The translations under genes and the position numbers were made by a program. The notes below the pieces were generated by a model, which saw nothing but the letters and a program-made list of their open reading frames with translations, had not been told where the DNA came from and made no database searches. This document shows positions 31,751-44,356 of a stretch of 64,000 nucleotides of DNA, one piece after another; position 1 is the first letter of the stretch, and every line of letters starts with the position of its first letter. Origin of the DNA: Brachynemurus nebulosus (taxonomy: Eukaryota; Arthropoda; Insecta; Neuroptera; Myrmeleontidae). Location of the stretch: positions 13,519,776-13,583,775 of the forward strand of contig JAPWDM010000015.1 of NCBI GenBank assembly GCA_035578155.1. The letters run 5' to 3'.

Positions 31751-34700
31751 TGTGATGAGTTGACAATTTAACAGTTGAGAATTTGTGATGAATTGACATT
31801 GTGTAATGATATTGTACTATACGTAGACAAGGCATTTCGCCGGTCAACAGATAGTTGCATATTGTAAAATATATGTCAGTACATACAGCAATAAAGTGCA
31901 ATTTTGGAAAAACAAAATGATGTGAGACTTAAAATAATTGTTAATATATTATTAGCATGTAAAACACTTAAATTATTTAAAATACAAACAGATCACTTTT
32001 AGTTGTATTTCTTGCATTTACAAACTATTTAAAGAAGAGTTTACTGTCGGCTAAGGAGTACTAACAAGTCAAGGTCCCGAGGCCGGACCTATCGATTTTG
32101 ATAAAACTTAAATATGTTGTACAACACTAAAAACTAAGGGACACGTATTTTTTTATCTGCGGAAAAACGGTTTGAAGGGGTGAAATCGTCCTTCAAAAAT
32201 TGGGGTAAAAATTTAATTTTCCAAATATTTCGAAAACAGTAAGAGATAGAGCAAAAGTTTAAACTGGTGATATTGCTCTTTCTTAAAAGGCTATCTATTG
32301 ATATACAATTTGTTCAAATTACCTCAACAGGGGTGGTTGGGGGTTAAAATTTGCAGGGTAATTTTGCAAAAAGGGGGTTAAAATAAACAATATAAAAATT
32401 TTGTTTACAGATTTAAAATTTACGTCAAAAAAATTATTTGACCTGTTTTTGTTCAATGTCCTAATATTAAGTCAAGGGGTAGTTAACTAGGGGGTGTCTG
32501 TGTCGAATAGTCGTACTACTTGGGTAGTTCAAGAAGTTCTTCATGGAAAATAGTTTAACACAATTAGAATAACGTAGAAATGAAATTCTCGAATTCAAAA
32601 TCTAGTTTGAGCAACATTGGAGAGGGGGTGAGTCACCCTCTTAAATTACATATTAGTTTACATACACTCATTTTTACTATTAACATACTGACAATGGCTA
32701 ATAATGTCACAATAAGTGGTTCTGAAGTTGGACTAACGTATGTAAGGCTTTTATCGGTGGAAATAGTACCAGGCTACAAAAATTCTATTTAAAATTAAAA
32801 TAGTTCTTTTAAGCATTTCTCTAATGGCTAAGAAAATGTTACATTTTAGACCAAGTGGTCAGACAACGACATTTCATATTATACGACCAAATGTTATTCG
32901 AAATAATAGCGGAAATGATTTCAGGATACAAAAATTATATTAAAAATTAAAGTGCAACAATAGTTTTAAAATCTAGTTATCATCTGCGACAAGAAACTTT
33001 AAAAATGCAATATTTGTATCAAAAATGAAAATGATTTGTTTATTTGAGACAGCCAGACTCCAAAACCTTGTTACTGACAAAGATCGCAACCGGATGAGTT
33101 TGTCCAAAAAAAATCTAACTTTAATTTTATGATCGAAATCCCTGAAAAATATTCTGAAGGATCGGCGAATATAATAGGCAAATGAAAATCAAAAATTTCA
33201 GAAAAATAACAATTTATTACAATGTGTTAAAATTTTACAGAGTACACAGTGGTCAAATTAAGTCAACCCTTCAAAAAATAAAAATAAATTTAATTCAAGA
33301 AAATACTATTTTATGTTCAAGGGTGTTGGTGATTGGAAGCCACTATGCTACAACCATCAACACAAAAAAAAAATAAGTATTGTTTCACAACAGTACAAAG
33401 GAATTTTGAAATATTCGTTTACGAAAACAAACTGAATAAATTTACGTTACAAAAGAATCAACAAAATTAGAAACATTTATACATTACCATAAATAAATTC
33501 TCTAAACATTAATTAGGAACGGTACAATACTTTACCATAAATAAACTTCAGAAAAATAATTACTTAAACTGGTTTCACCAAGGAAAATGTACACGTATTA
33601 CAAAGGTTACAAAAAATATTATTTTAGGGTATACGTTGAAATTAAGGTGGAATTAACCACTAGGTGGCAAAAATGTCGAGTGTCCGATGGTTAAAAAAAA
33701 ATTAAATATAAAACTGACAATTACTTTAAAATGTAGAACTCCCTGCAGATCCAACTACCAACGAAAAAAAGTACTATTAGTACACACAGCTGATAATTGC
33801 TATAAAATCTACAATCATTTGCACACTTAATTATCAGCGAGAAAAAGTACTATTTGTATACACAGCCGATAAAAATTAAATAAAGTCAGTAAAATTCAAT
33901 AGCACTCACCAAAACTGCATGGTGTCAAAAGAACTATTAAATTACTTAATATTTAAAAGGAATAGAAAATAACATCGGAAAACCGAACCTCTTTGCACCC
34001 AAAATACCAACAATGGTATTAATTTAATGTTTTAACATAATTGAAAAGTACAAATATGTCTGAAAAACCTGAAGGGCCGAACAGACCAGTAGACGGTGAG
34101 TTGTTTCACCGACTAGGATTTACACCGCACTACACTTCACTTCCACTTATATCTCTCTCAGTTATTTCATCTTCCCCTCCCGCCGGCAGATAGTGAGAAC
34201 ACATAAACATGCGTGGTTGTATATGTATTAGTAAGATTTGAAGAAACAGGTAAACAATCAAAGGCGTCGGTAAAAAATTAATTAAAAATAATTAATTAGT
34301 ATAAAATACCTATGCCAATTTTTAAAAAAATATAAATACCGGTGATAAAAATTAACTTTAATTTTTTATTTATTTTATGCACTTAACAATTACATATTCT
34401 ATTATGTGTCGTATTCATACTCATCATTTTATCAATTCATCACATCATATTAAATATCTTCTTAAGTTTAAAATGAAGAGCTGTTATGTTTATCTTATAT
34501 GCTTGAATTTGTCACATATAATAATATAATATATGATATGATTTACGCTATTTGTGTTAGTATGCATATGCAAGCATGCATTAAGTTGTGCACTACCACA
34601 GATGCACTACTATAGGTACTTGAGAATACAGAATCAATTAACACAACCAATTTTAACAAAACTGATTATGTAAATATTTCTTTTTAACCCTTAAGTAGAT

Positions 34701-35524
34701 AATATCACCAAATCACAAAATCAAAAAAGATATCAAATAAATCATCAAATAATCAATATTAGACCCCGGGCAAACTTGTTCTTTTTATTCAGTTGCTATA
34801 GAGTTGCTACGTTTCTCTTGTTAGAAACCAAAAAAGAAACCACCAAGGAAATTCAGTAGGTACATTTCAAAATTCTATAGATAGATATATTATGATGGTA
34901 TGAGACAGATATTCTATTTTTATTTAAAGTATTAAAAATTCGTTTGTCACCTTGTTCTGGAAATCTGGAAGACAGAAACTAGAACAATAGACCTCATTAG
35001 TACAAAACGATAAAACAGGCACATATGTGATCCAGAATGAATGTATTGCAATTCAAAAGGAGGGTTAAAATTATCTGTTAAAATAAAATAATTGATAAAA
35101 GTAATAAACATTTCGACAAAAAAAATATGGTCTCCAAAATTTTAGACACACTTACTGTTAGTCTATTAATGTATTCACATTCGGTGTTACAATTCTGTGT
35201 TGTATTTTTGTTTGTTGTGTTCTGTGTGATTTTATTGTTGGAAGCATTAAAAGAAAAATATGGAAGTGCGTGTGGAATGCAAGTGAAAAACATATGTGCC
35301 TGTTTAAACGATCGTGTTTTTGTCTAATAGTGGTATGAGATGTTTTGTACTATAACGTGAGTTATGATTATAAAGTTTTTTTTTTTTTACTTTATAAAAC
35401 ATTTTCATTTATTTTATAATTATATAACAATTATTTTACTTAAGTAACATTAGCAAATATATCTATAATTGTTGTATAAAAATTTCATTTTTTTTAAATT
35501 TAATAAATAAGGGACGACGCTGAA

Positions 35525-35580
35525 CTTCTACTTATTTCATCTTCCCCTATATAGTCCCAAGCAGATGAAATAAGTGGAAG
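35525..35580. repeat. Hairpin, 18-bp arms
   Basis: CTTCTACTTATTTCATCT and its near-complement AGATGAAATAAGTGGAAG (one mismatch) surround a 20-bp loop. A relative of one arm occurs at 34139-34180. Confidence 0.75.
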
Positions 35581-36100
35581 TCACGTGTACTTATCAACCT
35601 CAGTCATCTACAAAGCTAACATCGGACGATGAGCAGGATGACGTATGTCGCAGGCGCATTGGGAATATTCTAGAATGCAATCGTATGAAAATAATATACA
35701 TACATAAATATAATTATTACATAATTCTTAACTAAAATTTTCGAACTGCAGTAGTTGTTGCAAATTGATAAATATAATATAGTTAAACAGGTACGTATTT
35801 AGAATTTACAGATCAATTTGCGACAACGCTGCAAAAGAATTATTTGTCTAATATTTAAAAAAGTGTCGATATTTATCTGAGTTACATGATCGACCAAGAG
35901 ATCAGAAAACCACATTTCATTATAAATATAAATGTAATTTAGAAAACTAATAAATGCTTTCGTCATCCTTAAATTTATTTATAACTTAATCTATAAAATC
36001 GAAGTGTATTATACTAAATATATCGAGTGCACAGTACATTATAACTTTACTACATTCTTAATTTTTAAATTAAATTAACAAAATGCTTACGTTAAGAGCC

Positions 36101-36171
36101 AAGACACACGAACCACACGACAACCACTTTTTTGTCGTTGTCGTGTGGTTGTAGTGTCGTTCGTGTGTCTT
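36101..36171. repeat. Foldback with CACACGA-rich arms
   Basis: AAGACACACGAACCACACGA on the left pairs with TCGTGTGGTT...CGTTCGTGTGTCTT on the right, partly in two layers. It resembles the ends of a small MITE whose middle is gone. Confidence 0.75.
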
Positions 36172-37030
36172 AGACGACGACTTTCGAGCTACTTTTTAGG
36201 GGCCGAATGAGGTACAATCACTGCTGGGCGACATCAAAGCCACTAATACTGTTTGTCATATACAGTGTCTGCGTTAAATATTCATACAATAATTAATTTA
36301 TCGGCACTGAAATTTAAGAAACTTAAAATTTTGCAGCGTTAAGTAGGTACGCTAGGATAAAAATAAACAAAATTAATTAAAGAGCTGATACTTCTGTTAA
36401 ATAATATTTCTTTTAAAATATCGGTATTTTGGTCTTCATATTTTTGCAGGTTCAATTTTTAAAATTATTTGATAAAACATTTCAAAATTTTCTTCCTTCC
36501 ATTTCTTTAAATTTTTAATTATTTTCTATTGTTCTAAAACTAAAAGGTTTAACAGTTATATAGCTTATTTATCTAATAACACTCAATAATCAACGTTAAA
36601 CAGCAGGAAAGCTTCTAGTACATAACAACGTGCTTTTATTCTTAACTGACAGGTTTTTTCCATTCCATAAAAATGTTTATATTATTAGGTAATAAAGAGG
36701 TCACGTGCGTGTTTTCTTCTCTGCGCATGCTTGATCAAAACTCAGTCATTGTTTAAACCACATCTCTTTGTTATCGGCAGTTGTATTTTATTAACCGTTT
36801 TAGTGTTGAAATTTTGCTTTTGTGTTGCGGATTGTGAAAAAAAAAACATTGAGTATACAACTGAGTATAGTACGACGCCAAAATCACCAACTTCTAAACA
36901 AAACGTAAATGAGTGAACTTCCTGTAGGTAGCAGAATCACAAGTTACTATTAAATTCCCACTGACTAGAATAATACAAAAATAGTCAGACTTAAAACGAT
37001 TACAGGCATTAACAGAAAAATGCAACGAAC

Positions 37031-40000
37031 TCAATTTAATAATAGACTATTGAAAAGATCGCAACCAAACCGTAGCAATATGAACGCACAAATAAGGTTG
37101 AATAATTTTGGACAACCCTGAATAATTTCTAAAATATTCACAACAAAAATGTAATTAAAAATACACTGTATTGTAACATTCGCATAACTACATGTGCCGC
37201 TATAATTTTCTAGTCCACGAATTATTACACTGCACGATTTTAATTTCTGATCATTGATATTTTCCTTATTATCTAATATATGATATTCATTTATTGCCCA
37301 TTTTAAATCAAGTACTTTCATATGATACTTTTCCGTTACCACAATTTGAGACAGTTCAGATTTATATTTTTCTCGTAATCTATTATATTCTTCAAGGGCG
37401 ATTTTACTAGCTTTAATTTCTGGAGGATCAAAATTAATTAAATAATGACCTCTTAATGAAGTTATACGAGAAATGCAACATAAGTTTGTCCAGAAATAAA
37501 AATAAAATTACTTAAACCTAAATTTTTTAAACTTAGGCCTTGACTTATGAATCGTCATACCATAACTCAAACATATTGGAAACTGTTTTCGTACTACAAA
37601 AGCATTATTCATAACTTGAAATTTAACACTAACTCGTTTAATCGTGTACTCAACATTAAATTTATAATGGTTAATTAAATATCCACTACGACGTTTTTTC
37701 AAATATAATGATTTCGAAACTTCATATATTTCAATATTTTCCTCATTTATAGATTTATTTTTAACAACATCGCACCATGTAGCAAATATAAATAATGATA
37801 AATTGTCCAATTCTTTTAGACGGTTTGGATAGTAATCGTCAATAATAGATGGATAGTAAATATCGGTAGAATCCGATTTTAAGTTTTGTATGTTTTTGTA
37901 CTTCTTTACAGTTTTATTTCGAACTAACGATACATTTATCCGTCTAATATTAGTATCAGGATAAATACTAGACAAAGAGTTACCTAATAATACATCTGCA
38001 GCTTCGAGAGCACCAACCTCTCGATGAGTTAGTGTTCGTACACCAATATTCCATAATCTATTATATAACGATTTGGTACAGTTAATATCATTAATTATTT
38101 CAGGTGAATTAGCAGATTCAGGTTTACACGCATATTTCACACAGTAATTTGAAATTACTATTGAAGATTTACCAACAAACTGAATGTCCATATTACCTTC
38201 CCAAGCAGCTCAAATTGCAGCATTATAATCGTTCACCTTAATTTCATTTTAATTACGTGGAAGGTTATACAGACAGCTTTTCGTTTTTAAATTTTTTCGA
38301 CCGGCAATGGATTCAGCTGTGTCACGTAAATAAAAATGTTCAGTTACAGGTCGTGAAAATCCGAATCTGCACGCTGTCTTAACTGAACCATTTTTTTGTT
38401 TTTTCGTTCTTAAACAATTATGATGATGTTTTTGATACATGTTGACTTTTCTAAAGAGTTCTAGAGAAATATTTTTATTAGGTATTGTATTACTTCCTCA
38501 TTTGTATTAATACCTAAAATCGGGGCACCTTTAATCCAAAATAAACAATGGAAATATTGAATTCCTTTGCTCTGATATTCACGACGCCAGAAATAATGTA
38601 TTATTTCACCAAGAGAATTATCTAATGATAAAAGGAATTGAAGGATCGCTTTAAATTTATTGTCAATAAATCACGATACTGAAATTGGATCTGATGCTAT
38701 TATTTCGGCATCGGATAATTTATCAAAATGTGGAGCATTAATTTCACGAATATATCGCATAAGATCGCCCCAATTATATTCTGCAGGAGACAATGCAACG
38801 AACCATGTCGCAGGTCCATAATAAAATAACATACATTTTAAATTATTTTTTGGGCAGTTCCAAAATTGAGACGTATTACGAATACGTTCAAAAATTGTAG
38901 TTAGCTTCCCTTCCAGTTGATTATTTTCAATATGTTTCAAATATTCACCAGCTATTTGAATACGTTTAAAACGTTTTTTTGAATTAATAGTATGTAATTA
39001 ATGATATATACCACTATTTAATTGACGAAAATGACACTGAGTTATAAAATAAAATATGTATTGAATAATAAACAAATATTTTACTTCGCAAAAATACCAC
39101 TTTTATTTTGGAACTGTGACAATATTGTTTTGAACCGTCAGTTCATTTTCAAACGAAATCGAGGATCCACAGACGTTAATCGTGCTTTTACAAACTCGAA
39201 GTCAGAAAGAGGATATATTCAATCACTTTCAACCTGGCCATTACACCCAAAAGGGTACAAATCTGGAAAACATAACAAATCTAGTGTAGCTAACCGATTA
39301 TCTAAAGAATTTTCTCGAATTTTTTTCATCTGATATAATGACGTTGAATCCTGATCAATTCGTTGATTATATATAGAGTAAATAGTATATTGTTCCTGAT
39401 ACTTTTGTAAATCAATAATTTGTGTTAAAAATGGCGATTTTTGAATTTCTTTTTCGATATTCTATTCATTATTAAATGAAACAGACTTTAATGATGGACT
39501 AATTGTTTTGTTATCGTTACAAACATCTAGATCACAATCATCAAATTGAATTTTCATTAAATGTTCATCATCATTTTCTTTATTTTCCAAATCTTTTGAA
39601 CATTCTGAATTAATATTACGTTCAATATTTAAAGATAAATCTTGGTAAAGGTCTTCATGACACTGGGGTAAATTAATATTTGCATACAAAGGATTATGAA
39701 TTTTTAACCACTTTAGGGCATTAAACACATACTCTATATTTATCAAATTTTGCCATACTTTTTTCCCTTTTGAAGAAATTCCATTAATTAGAATATATAA
39801 TTCATGATTTTCGTTTAAAGGGGCCGTGGTTGAACAAATTTTTTCTTCAAGTGGTAATGGTAAGTGAAATGTAGTTCCTTTCAATTTTTGTACTTTCATT
39901 CGATTTGACAATGACCTTTTAGAAACTGTACCCATCCTCTGTACAACTTGAAATGCTTTAGTTCTTTGAATAAGAAGTTTCTCATAGTCATTTAATATAG

Positions 40001-40206
40001 CAATTTCTTTAAACCATTTACAAGTTGCCCAGCAACTTGTAAATTGTTTAAAATACAAGCTGATGGGCAACTAAAGATCGTTCTGTAAAGACATTAGAAG
40101 CTTTGTGATACTTGTTACGAATTTCATTTTCATCTAAACATATTTTATTCGTATCGTGTATAAATAATTTACTATTTTCAGTCATATCTTCATAAATTTT
40201 AAATAC

Positions 40207-40278
<72 letters not shown>

Positions 40279-40299
40279 AATAAATCTGTATTTATACAT
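37031..40299 (-). pseudogene. Helitron Rep/helicase gene, internally deleted
   Basis: Read from right to left: DUF6570-like region (40070-39462: AFQVVQRMGTV, GTTFHLPLPLEE, ELYILINGISSKGKKVW), then LLCFPDLYPFGCNGQVERD at ~39330-39240, then the Helitron N domain (38940-38480: GPATWFVALSPAEYNWGDL, FWRREYQSKGIQYFHCLFW). CRFGFSRPVTE lies at ~38370, and DMQFVG/RLWNIGVRTLTHREVGALEA at 38191-37900. After YLINHYKFNV the frame jumps straight to helicase C-terminal motifs (QFPICLSYGMTIHKS), so most of the Pif1-type helicase is deleted. The HUH site reads Y-F-H (38554-38556), the first His being Tyr. Many frame breaks. The end encodes INFDPPEIKAS, then GLENYSGTC..ANVTIQC. Confidence 0.8.
40207..40285. 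repeat. (AAT)n / (AAAT)n microsatellite
   Basis: About 60 bp of ATA trinucleotides followed by AAAT units. The poly-Ile reading frame across it is an artefact. Confidence 0.95.
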
Positions 40300-40510
40300 A
40301 AAAGTTATTACAGTAGAGTGTATCTGTTACATATATGGCATAATTGCAAATTACAACAGGCACCGTGCAGAAACTATAGATGGCGTTATAATCCCGACAG
40401 TAGAGACGCCGTGCGAGTAAAAAAAGAAATTTTCCAGACCCATTGGTTGGACATACCTAATCTGTGGTCAAGTCTGTAAATGTGATTTTACATCGTCCTA
40501 GGATTTTACA
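40300..40510. other. Junction between Helitron and YqaJ remnants
   Basis: No gene supported. Contains GATGGCGTTATAATCCCGAC and a GTAGAGACGCCGTGCGAG segment. The 5' end of the Helitron is expected near here but I could not place it. Confidence 0.35.
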
Positions 40511-42800
40511 TTGATAAAAATTATAAAATATGGTTTTCTACCAATAAACAATGATCGGCAGCGTGGTCAAAATATATCAAAAGGCCAAAAGCTATTCGAG
40601 TCAGGACATGTTTTCGATGTCACAGAAACAGTTGGCCAAGAACAAGAAACAATAATAAGTGGCAAAATTGTTGCTCAAACAAAAATTTCAAATGTATATG
40701 ATGTTAAGATAACAGTAAGTACCTTTTTTAAATTAACCCTTTGCGCTTATAAGACATGTACAGCATGACAAGATGGTTTGTCCATTAACTCTACCATATT
40801 TAAAGGTGTTTTGTCTGTTGGATCATAAGACATGTACCATATGACTCACTGAATGTTGAACTGTAATGACTGCTCATACTTCACATTACATGAATATTGA
40901 ATTTAATAACTGCAAACACATTCATTTATTAGAAAAACTGTAAATAAAATAATACAAAATCACGTTGAATTATCTTTTTAAAATTAAAAACTAATAATAA
41001 CAGCACTGAGGACGTATTTAGCGCATTTAGTATTCAACTTTGGGGAAACAAGGTTAGAACGTCAAAAGAATCCAGGAGAAACAAGGTTAGAATCGTTGTC
41101 ATGTGCTACATGTCTTACCGGCCTATTTACAACTCACTTTTTTTTTTGCTTGAGTGCAAAGAGTTAATTGTTATTACAATATCTTTGGAAAATCATTATT
41201 TCTATTTTTAATTTTTATCTCTGTCTTTTCAGCTTGATTGCAATAGAAACATTAAAAGTGCAATTTGTAAATGCAAGGCAGGTCTATCAGGACAATGTAA
41301 GCACGCCTGTGCAGAATCAAAAACAAGTCATGCACGACAATGGGGCAAACCAACGTACCGACAGTTAGTGACAATGGCAAAGTTATTTCCAACCCCACCA
41401 ATAAGTATTAAACTTAATAATTTGATGAAAGAACTAGAATCAAAGGATATTTCTACAGCTACTTTAGGAGAATCGTTAGCTCATACACCTTTGTATAAAA
41501 TTTTACAGTTAGAAGAAAAACATGAGAAAGAAATTACAGCAGCAGAAACATTGGTTGACATAGTAAGAATTACTGCAATAACAAAATTAAATGAAAAAAT
41601 TAGCCAGCTAGTGCTAGAGATTTTTACATTGCAGGGCTCTGCTATTTATTATTACTCCTCTGAACTATCGCTACCAAAACATTTATATGACTTTTATAAT
41701 GATAAAATTTGTTGTAATGTTGATTCTGGTTTAAATATTTGTTTTAAAACCATTGACCAAGCAAACAGTTCCTGTTGGTACACGGAAAGGAAATTGAGAA
41801 TAACAGCAAGTAATGCACATAAGCTAAAGGGTTATCGTTTTGATGTAAATAGAGTAATACCGCAGTTTTCCGATATCCGTACTACCATTATGCGTACCGT
41901 TTGTGTGTGTTTGTGTATACATACACAATCTACGTGACAAAATTTTTAATGTAAATAAACATTTTTATGTAAATAAAACTTCAATTTTTAACATATACAG
42001 GCGATTATTTTGAAAGTTAACATAAATATATGATAATAGTAATAATAAAAATTATTAATACACATATATATTATAATTTCCAAGCTTACAATTAGAAATA
42101 AATATTATGTAGCTAGAAAATATGACTTAAAAATTTATTTTTATAAAAATATTTTAATTTTTATTAAAAAATAAATTGTCTAGAGAAACATCCTGTATAT
42201 GATTCCGTTAAGGGTACCACGTGTATGTATTGTCGTACGGTTAACGGAATATCGGTGTAAATGATTTATTAAGTACAAAAAACATTGAAACATCAGCTAT
42301 GAAATACAGTAAGAAGATGGAAGAAGTGGCTTTAACAGAATATAAAAATAAGTATTTCCCACATTGTGAAGTATTGAAGGTTGGTTTAGTGGTAAATATC
42401 CACCAGCCATGGTTGAGCTGCTCTCCAGACGCTGTTGTGATTTGTGGCAATAATATATGGGAAAAAAATTATAGAAATTAAGTGTCCTGCAACATGTACA
42501 AATAAACCTGTAATTTAAAAAGATAATTTAGTTACAAATGTAAAATATTTACAATTTGATGAAAATGGTTTAAAGTTGAAACAAAATTATTTAATTTATA
42601 CACAGGTTCAGATGCAAATGTATGTTACAAGTATACATGTCTGTGATTTGTTTGTATATTCTCCTAAGGGAAGTGTACTAGTGACTATCAAAAGGGACAA
42701 CATGTTTTTATCTAACATAGTTCTTCGTTTAGAAAAGTTTTATTTCACTTATTGTTTACCAAAGTTATATGCCAATTTATTAGAAGAAAACAAAGAATAA
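40511..42800 (+). pseudogene. SWIM zinc finger plus YqaJ-type nuclease gene, interrupted
   Basis: First segment (40511-40710) is an exon ending VYDVKIT before GTAAGT. After an intron, ~41231-41937 encodes a SWIM finger (ICKCKAGLSGQCKHACAES: CxC..C.H), a helical linker and SSCWYTERKLRITASNAHKL, the start of a YqaJ/lambda-exonuclease fold. A 405-bp insertion (41851-42255) breaks it. It resumes VNDLLSTKN.., KVGLVVNIHQPWLSCSPDAV (catalytic Asp region), frameshifts near 42460 into LEIKCPATC-like sequence (the E-x-K pair) and ends YTQVQMQMYV..LLEENKE at 42800. This class is common as multi-copy, virus- or transposon-related DNA exonucleases in invertebrates. Confidence 0.75.
41851..42255. mobile_element. 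405-bp non-coding insertion with TGTAAAT target duplication
   Basis: TGTAAAT stands at 41844-41850 and 42256-42262, and removing the segment plus one copy rejoins the YqaJ reading frame. The ends carry related but imperfect inverted sequences (CCGATATCCGTAC against the complement of CGGTTAACGGAATATCGG). Interior is AT-rich. Superfamily unresolved. Confidence 0.7.
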
Positions 42801-42938
42801 TTTTGTATTTGTTATGTTTCACTTAGTTTATCTAACTTAGTTCTTTATTTAGAAAAGTTTTATTTCGCTTATTATTTATCAAAGTTATATACTAATTTAT
42901 TAGAAGAAAACAAAGAATAATTTTGTATTTTTTTTATG
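42707..42938. repeat. ~111-bp tandem duplication of the YqaJ gene end
   Basis: 42707-42817 and 42828-42938 are near-identical (AGAAAAGTTTTATTTC, CAAAGTTATAT, GAAGAAAACAAAGAATAATT), duplicating the last ~35 codons and the stop. Confidence 0.85.
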
Positions 42939-43046
42939 TCTAGTAGGTTGTTAAATACTTGTTAAATAAAATGATTGAAGTTCAGTTAACAAAATGTTTT
43001 TATTTCCTAACTTTCAAATTCATAAACTGACAAAGCGGAGGATATA

Positions 43047-43198
43047 AATTGTACTTGAAAAAATCAACTTGTGTCAGGCTAGTGATCGAACCCGGCGTGC
43101 AACATAATCTTAAAGCTTACCTGTGTGTCGGTGCGGTGGTTGAATGGTATAAGCATGCGCCTGGATTGTGACACAAGTTGATTTTTTCAAGTACAATT
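43047..43198. mobile_element. Hairpin element with perfect 30-bp arms and tRNA-like boxes
   Basis: Arms 43047-43076 and 43169-43198 (AATTGTACTTGAAAAAATCA and complement) enclose 92 bp. The loop has, on the plus strand, TGGTTGAATGG, a match to the polymerase III A-box, and on the minus strand CCGGGTTCGATCACTAGCC, which resembles a tRNA T-arm/B-box. As the boxes are on opposite strands it is not a simple tRNA. Confidence 0.65.
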
Positions 43199-43286
43199 AT
43201 AATGTTTACATTGTGTTAATCAGTATAAGAATACGTTATAAGGGGAGTTTCACAAAAATGTTGATTTAAAACAGTACATATTACTT

Positions 43287-43733
43287 TTATTCTTTAATAA
43301 TTGGATTTTCAACATTTACTAACGCACAAACAACATAAACTATTTGATCTCTATATTTTAACAGACTAATTGGTATTTTATCAAAAATATGAAATTGCTT
43401 AAGCCTCTGTATGACTCTTTCTATGTGGATTCGCAATGAAGTAATTTTATATGTTTCTTCTACTTCCTCTGATGAAAATTGTGGTTCATGAAGAAACGGT
43501 GGCATAACTGAAATAGCTTTTTTCTTATCAACTGATGTTTAAATCGCAGGAAAACCTTTATCAGCAAGAACAGTATCACCAGGTTCCAATAAATCTATCA
43601 CTCCGCAATGATTTGTTATGAAGCAGTCGCTAGAGCGACCTCCATAACATTTAGAGACAAAACTTATGAATCCACAAGGAGTCCAACCAACTAAAAATTT
43701 TACTGTATAACCATGTTTATAATCTGAATACAT
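43287..43733 (-). pseudogene. DDE_Tnp_4-type transposase, C-terminal fragment
   Basis: Reads MYSDYKHGYTVKFLVGWTPC, SKCYGGRSSDCFI, DTVLADKGFP (second catalytic Asp), then an in-frame TAA at 43541-43539, and continues MPPFLHEPQFSSEEVEET and LRIHIERVIQRLK (catalytic Glu) to a stop. Apart from that stop the frame is open. The N-terminal part with the first Asp is missing; its place is taken by the dispersed repeat at 43750-44230. Similar proteins are transposases of IS5/PIF-related insect elements (ISL2EU-like). Confidence 0.85.
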
Positions 43734-43749
43734 TTGAACCCTCTATTTA

Positions 43750-44230
43750 ACTGTTGGAGGACAGTAGTAGTTTTTGGACAGAACGGGGCCCTCCATCCGA
43801 CTTTTTGAGTGACCTCGGCAGGTGGTAAAATTACCGAGGCGGTTCTAGAAGCCTCCGACGGTGGGTGGAGCAAAATTTGGTCTCCTACCTAACGATATCT
43901 AGTGAAATTTTTTCTAACCTAACAGAACCCAATGGAACTTGCTCTCACCTAACAGAACCCAACAAAATTTTGTCTAACCTAGCAAAATTTTTTTAACCTA
44001 AGAATTAAAAAATTCCGTAACAGATGGCGTAGCCACCTTCCTGTAAATTCAGTACAAGATGTCGCTGCTCGTCTGGATACTAGCGATCCCTGTGCGTAAG
44101 TTTAAGAAATTGTCAATAGATGGTGCTGAAAATCCTTTTTGATAGTTAAACTAGCCATTAAAAGATGGCGTTGCTAATCTGAACTACCGCGAACTCTGTA
44201 CCATGATTCAAAATTCCACGAAATGATGCC
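43750..44230 (-). repeat. Dispersed repeat with TTAGG-like tracts (copy B)
   Basis: Inverted relative of 5030-5400, here with several extra units of AACCTAACAGAACCCAA and TCTAACCTAGCAAAA. It shares the CGGTTCTAGAAGCCTCC, GGGTGGAGCAAA and ACTAGCGATCCCTGTG blocks. Confidence 0.75.
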
Positions 44231-44356
44231 GTTGCTTTCATAATTTTATAATATTTTTATCTGAAAACAGGTTTATACAGGTTTTTCTCTAAATAAAAAC
44301 ACATTTTTTATTTTAATAAATTTATTTTAAAAAGAAATATTTTACAATAAAAATGT

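Larger units (their letters stand above)
31751..37030. other. 5.3 kb non-coding, repeat-rich region
   Basis: No long reading frame. 32040-32560 has G-rich phrases (GGGGTTAAAATTTGC and similar) like an old non-coding element. About 33750-33875 has two copies of AAGTACTATTNGTANACACAG spaced ~77 bp. Around 34139-34190 and 35525-35580 there are related CTTCYACTTATTTCATCTTC segments, the second forming a hairpin. 36101-36171 is a foldback. Small ORFs at 35127 and 36731 lack support. Confidence 0.4.

Noticed and set aside
34056..34095. ATGTCTGAAAAACCTGAAGG followed by a GTGAGT donor, like a short first coding exon
   Set aside because: Only 40 nt with no partner exon found downstream; too little to support a gene call.
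35127..35327. 66-codon ORF with one possible membrane segment
   Set aside because: Starts with ATG but is short, with T-rich composition that gives hydrophobic residues by chance; no homology recognised.
36731..36916. Small ORF with a hydrophobic, secretion-signal-like start
   Set aside because: The frame begins at TTG with no ATG, and has no splice or family support.
39022..39333. 103-codon plus-strand ORF
   Set aside because: Antisense shadow of the Helitron coding region, whose minus-strand reading matches known Helitron motifs.
40048..40299. ORF with a poly-Ile run
   Set aside because: Encoded by the (AAT)n microsatellite; only its C-terminal part overlaps genuine Helitron-derived sequence.
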